DNA of 64,000 nucleotides from Bolinopsis microptera (taxonomy: Eukaryota; Ctenophora; Tentaculata; Lobata; Bolinopsidae): NCBI RefSeq assembly GCF_026151205.1, contig NC_087072.1, positions 21,046,103 through 21,110,102 of the forward strand, read 5' to 3'. Both the position numbers and the translations under genes were made by a program. Within the stretch, counting starts at the first letter, position 1. Every line of letters starts with the position of its first letter. This document shows, one piece after another, positions 61,760-64,000 of this stretch. The notes beneath the pieces were generated by a model, which was not told where the DNA came from, made no database searches, and saw nothing but the letters and a program-made list of their open reading frames with translations.

Positions 61760-64000
61760 TTTATTTATCTTATTTCGGCTATAATTTAATCAGTTAAATT
61801 AGTTAGTGGCTTAATAACAAAGTAAGGTTTGTTATAGGTATGGGCACAAACTGGTTCCTGGTAGTGGTAGGATCGAAATCAGATCGTAAGATATGACTTT
61901 ATGTAAAAATAAAATAGTTGTTCGGTAAAACTGTGTGCGCAACGGCCGTTTGTACCAACTTATAAGGAAAACTTCATGAATTCTTCTATATCCCACTTAA
62001 GTTTTGTTTTCGCAAATATCACTTTATTACCATGACACTGCTAATACTTTCAACACTACTATATGGACACGTTCATTTGAGTTTGAGGATATTGGTAAAT
62101 ATAAGTGACCCTATTAAAAGGCACAGTGTAGTTGACTTTGTCACACTATGAAATTACACAAACCCTTGATGGTTAGGATAATCGTCTCATCCTCTAGGCT
62201 AACTTTGTCACTTAACGATATCTTAATCAGCTGATAAGATATCGCTTAAATACGGCCGGCACGGAAATGGTTACATTGTCACACTATAAACATGTGACGG
62301 AGTAAATATGGACCCCTTACTGCCGTTTTTGACCAAATTTTTGAGTGTCCAGTTGATTGGATGGGTACAAATGACCATTACCTACATATTTGACGAGTTT
62401 TTTCGTTAGATGGTGCACTCAGGTTTACTCTGTCACACATTTAAGAAAACATGTGAAGAATGTTTAGGGCACCCTGATAAGCAATGCTGAGTAGTGTAGG
62501 TTTATTTGATGGCCTGGAAGTGCTACGAATTGTTATTATATCATATAGTCGTAAGGAATTAAAACACAGAAGGCACAAACAAGTTTACTTTGTCACATAA
62601 TCTTGATGATATCTGAACATGTGTGAAATTGAACAAATAATGATATACCAGCTTAAGGGGGCATACACCAAAACAGTGGTTTGTGCCGTCCAGACCAAAT
62701 GACCTCATAGGCAGTTCAGTGACCTTCTAGCGCACCGTTTCCACACCAAAAAAAATCATTTTGAGAATACCCATTTTTGTAATCGACCATTTCCTGGTTA
62801 AGAGTGCAATTTTCGGAAAAAATAATTTTTTGGTTGAGACGCTATAATTTAGCTAATTATTGAGATAGCGAGCTAAAATTTTTCAAAAAATATGTTTTTG
62901 TACTGTTCTACATGAGTGTAAAATTTCATCACCGTATCTAAAAAGGCTGATGTGTTATAACCATTTAAAGTCAAAAAAGCTGAAATCGTCCTTTCAGGCT
63001 CATTTTGATCATAAGTCAGTCAGGGAACAAGGTCGTTTTTTATGCTTGACATGAAATTGTTCTCTGAACTCTGGCGCAGTTTTTGATGACCTCAAAAATG
63101 TGTTTACTCATTTGTAATCAGATCTATTGGACCTCAAAGTTACAAGAAAAAAGTTATGATATTTTTATTTTTGTCAAAAAAATGATTCTGAAACCACAGA
63201 AACGAAGCTTGGACTCCAATTTTAGGTGAAAATGGTCCGCTTCAATGTGCTCTAAGACCTTGTATTGGTTAGGAAATCATTCTGGCGAACAAAAATCGTG
63301 CATTTTTTCCCCTGGGTGATTGTAAGATATTTGGTGTGTTTGCCTCAAACGTCCAAAGTTACTCGATTTGGGGCTAATATATTATGCCGGAGTTGGTAAC
63401 AGTAAACAGAAGGCTTTGAAACATGATTTGGCAACAAATACTTGTTGAAAAGAGATGTTATAACTTAAAGTATAAAAACCAATGCTAAATTGTTTTACAA
63501 ACAATAATAGTTAAACATGATACGATCACTTCTACATATTTACAACCCAAGCATAGCGTTCAACAGTTTTGTTTGTTTTGTTTGGACATATTTATAGATA
63601 CATGAACATATTAACTAACAATTACATAAGTTAACTCATTAACGTGTAATTGAAGTGTACCTCCACACTTTCAATACTAGTATTAGCAAGGCTGGTAGTG
63701 TAACTGAGTAAACAAACAGTTTCCGGTTTAGATAGAGGGTTCAGGAATGTGTGAGTTTATACCGTTATTTCCATCCAGACCTCAACTAAGACATGGTGGT
63801 TTTTGCATGTCTAGGTCATAAAAAAGGATGACCCGTAAACTGGACTGGGGACCCAGCATGGAAGTAGGGGGTGATCTCCCCTTGCGGGAGCGCTGCCCAA
63901 ATTATCAATTTGTGCAGTCTTGTAGGAATTTTTCTTAAAGAAATTTGAAGAAAAATGTAACAAAACTGATACTGGAATAATAATGGAAACCTATTAGTTT
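61760..64000. other. Right-end intergenic sequence, no gene seen
   Basis: Between 62.13 and 62.60 kb the motif TTTACTTTGTCACA recurs about five times in degenerate form. A GC-richer hairpin-prone patch lies at about 63840-63925. No coding signal was seen. Confidence 0.4.

Noticed and set aside
63818-63836. AAGGATGACCCGTAAAC, similar to a stretch of U6 snRNA
   Set aside because: Only about 15 bases agree, and the rest of U6 and its 5' end are absent.

Overview
The window is animal nuclear DNA, AT-rich, with spliced genes, long introns, and many satellites and non-autonomous transposons. Only one host gene is visible: the 5' half of a ferlin (multi-C2-domain membrane-fusion and repair protein) on the minus strand, running from about 44.1 kb leftwards off the window edge at position 1. 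The protein is closest to the dysferlin/myoferlin class, by comparison with remembered family members (no search was run). The host looks like an invertebrate, possibly an early-branching one, but nothing here fixes the taxon.

Ferlin layout, 5' to 3' on the minus strand. Five separate exons at 44.1, 40.9, 36.2, 35.5 and 30.2 kb each carry a start codon, a unique N-terminal extension and the first strands of a C2 domain. All five end in phase 1 at the same point of the C2 fold, and the only matching second half of C2A is the set of shared exons at 29.7, 29.4 and 21.2 kb. They therefore read as alternative first exons, each giving the protein a different half-C2A. Downstream, the C2A-C2B linker has further alternative entry exons at 18.7, 15.8, 7.9 and 6.8 kb, plus an alternative cassette at 11.7 kb. 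Each is in phase with the next shared exon. These would make ferlins lacking C2A. From 6.2 kb to the left edge the exons are single and shared: linker, C2B (5.7 and 5.2 kb), FerI (4.8 kb), C2C (4.3 and 2.5 kb), the post-C2C region (2.2 and 1.5 kb), FerA-like helices (1.2 and 0.6 kb) and the start of FerB (1-50). I traced splice sites and phases by hand and every junction along the shared path keeps frame. No transcript data were available.

Mobile and repeated DNA. The introns and the 20 kb upstream of the gene hold: a piggyBac-type TTAA element (16.6-17.2 kb); two related elements with 9-bp duplications, Mutator-like (26.1 and 58.0 kb); a 929-bp foldback element (26.5-27.4 kb); a 2.5-kb terminal-inverted-repeat element filled with satellites (46.1-48.6 kb); a pair of 333-bp MITEs (3.5 and 54.7 kb); a nested hAT-like element and an RTE-type LINE endonuclease pseudogene (59.1-61.7 kb); a jockey/CR1-type LINE tail inserted in a 12-bp satellite (53.4-54.5 kb); a tRNA-headed SINE with a tripled A-box segment (23.8-24.1 kb); and many micro- and minisatellites, including 618 bp of pure (GA)n.

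No complete tRNA, rRNA or CRISPR array was found. Promoters, poly(A) sites and 5' UTR limits could not be placed from sequence alone.
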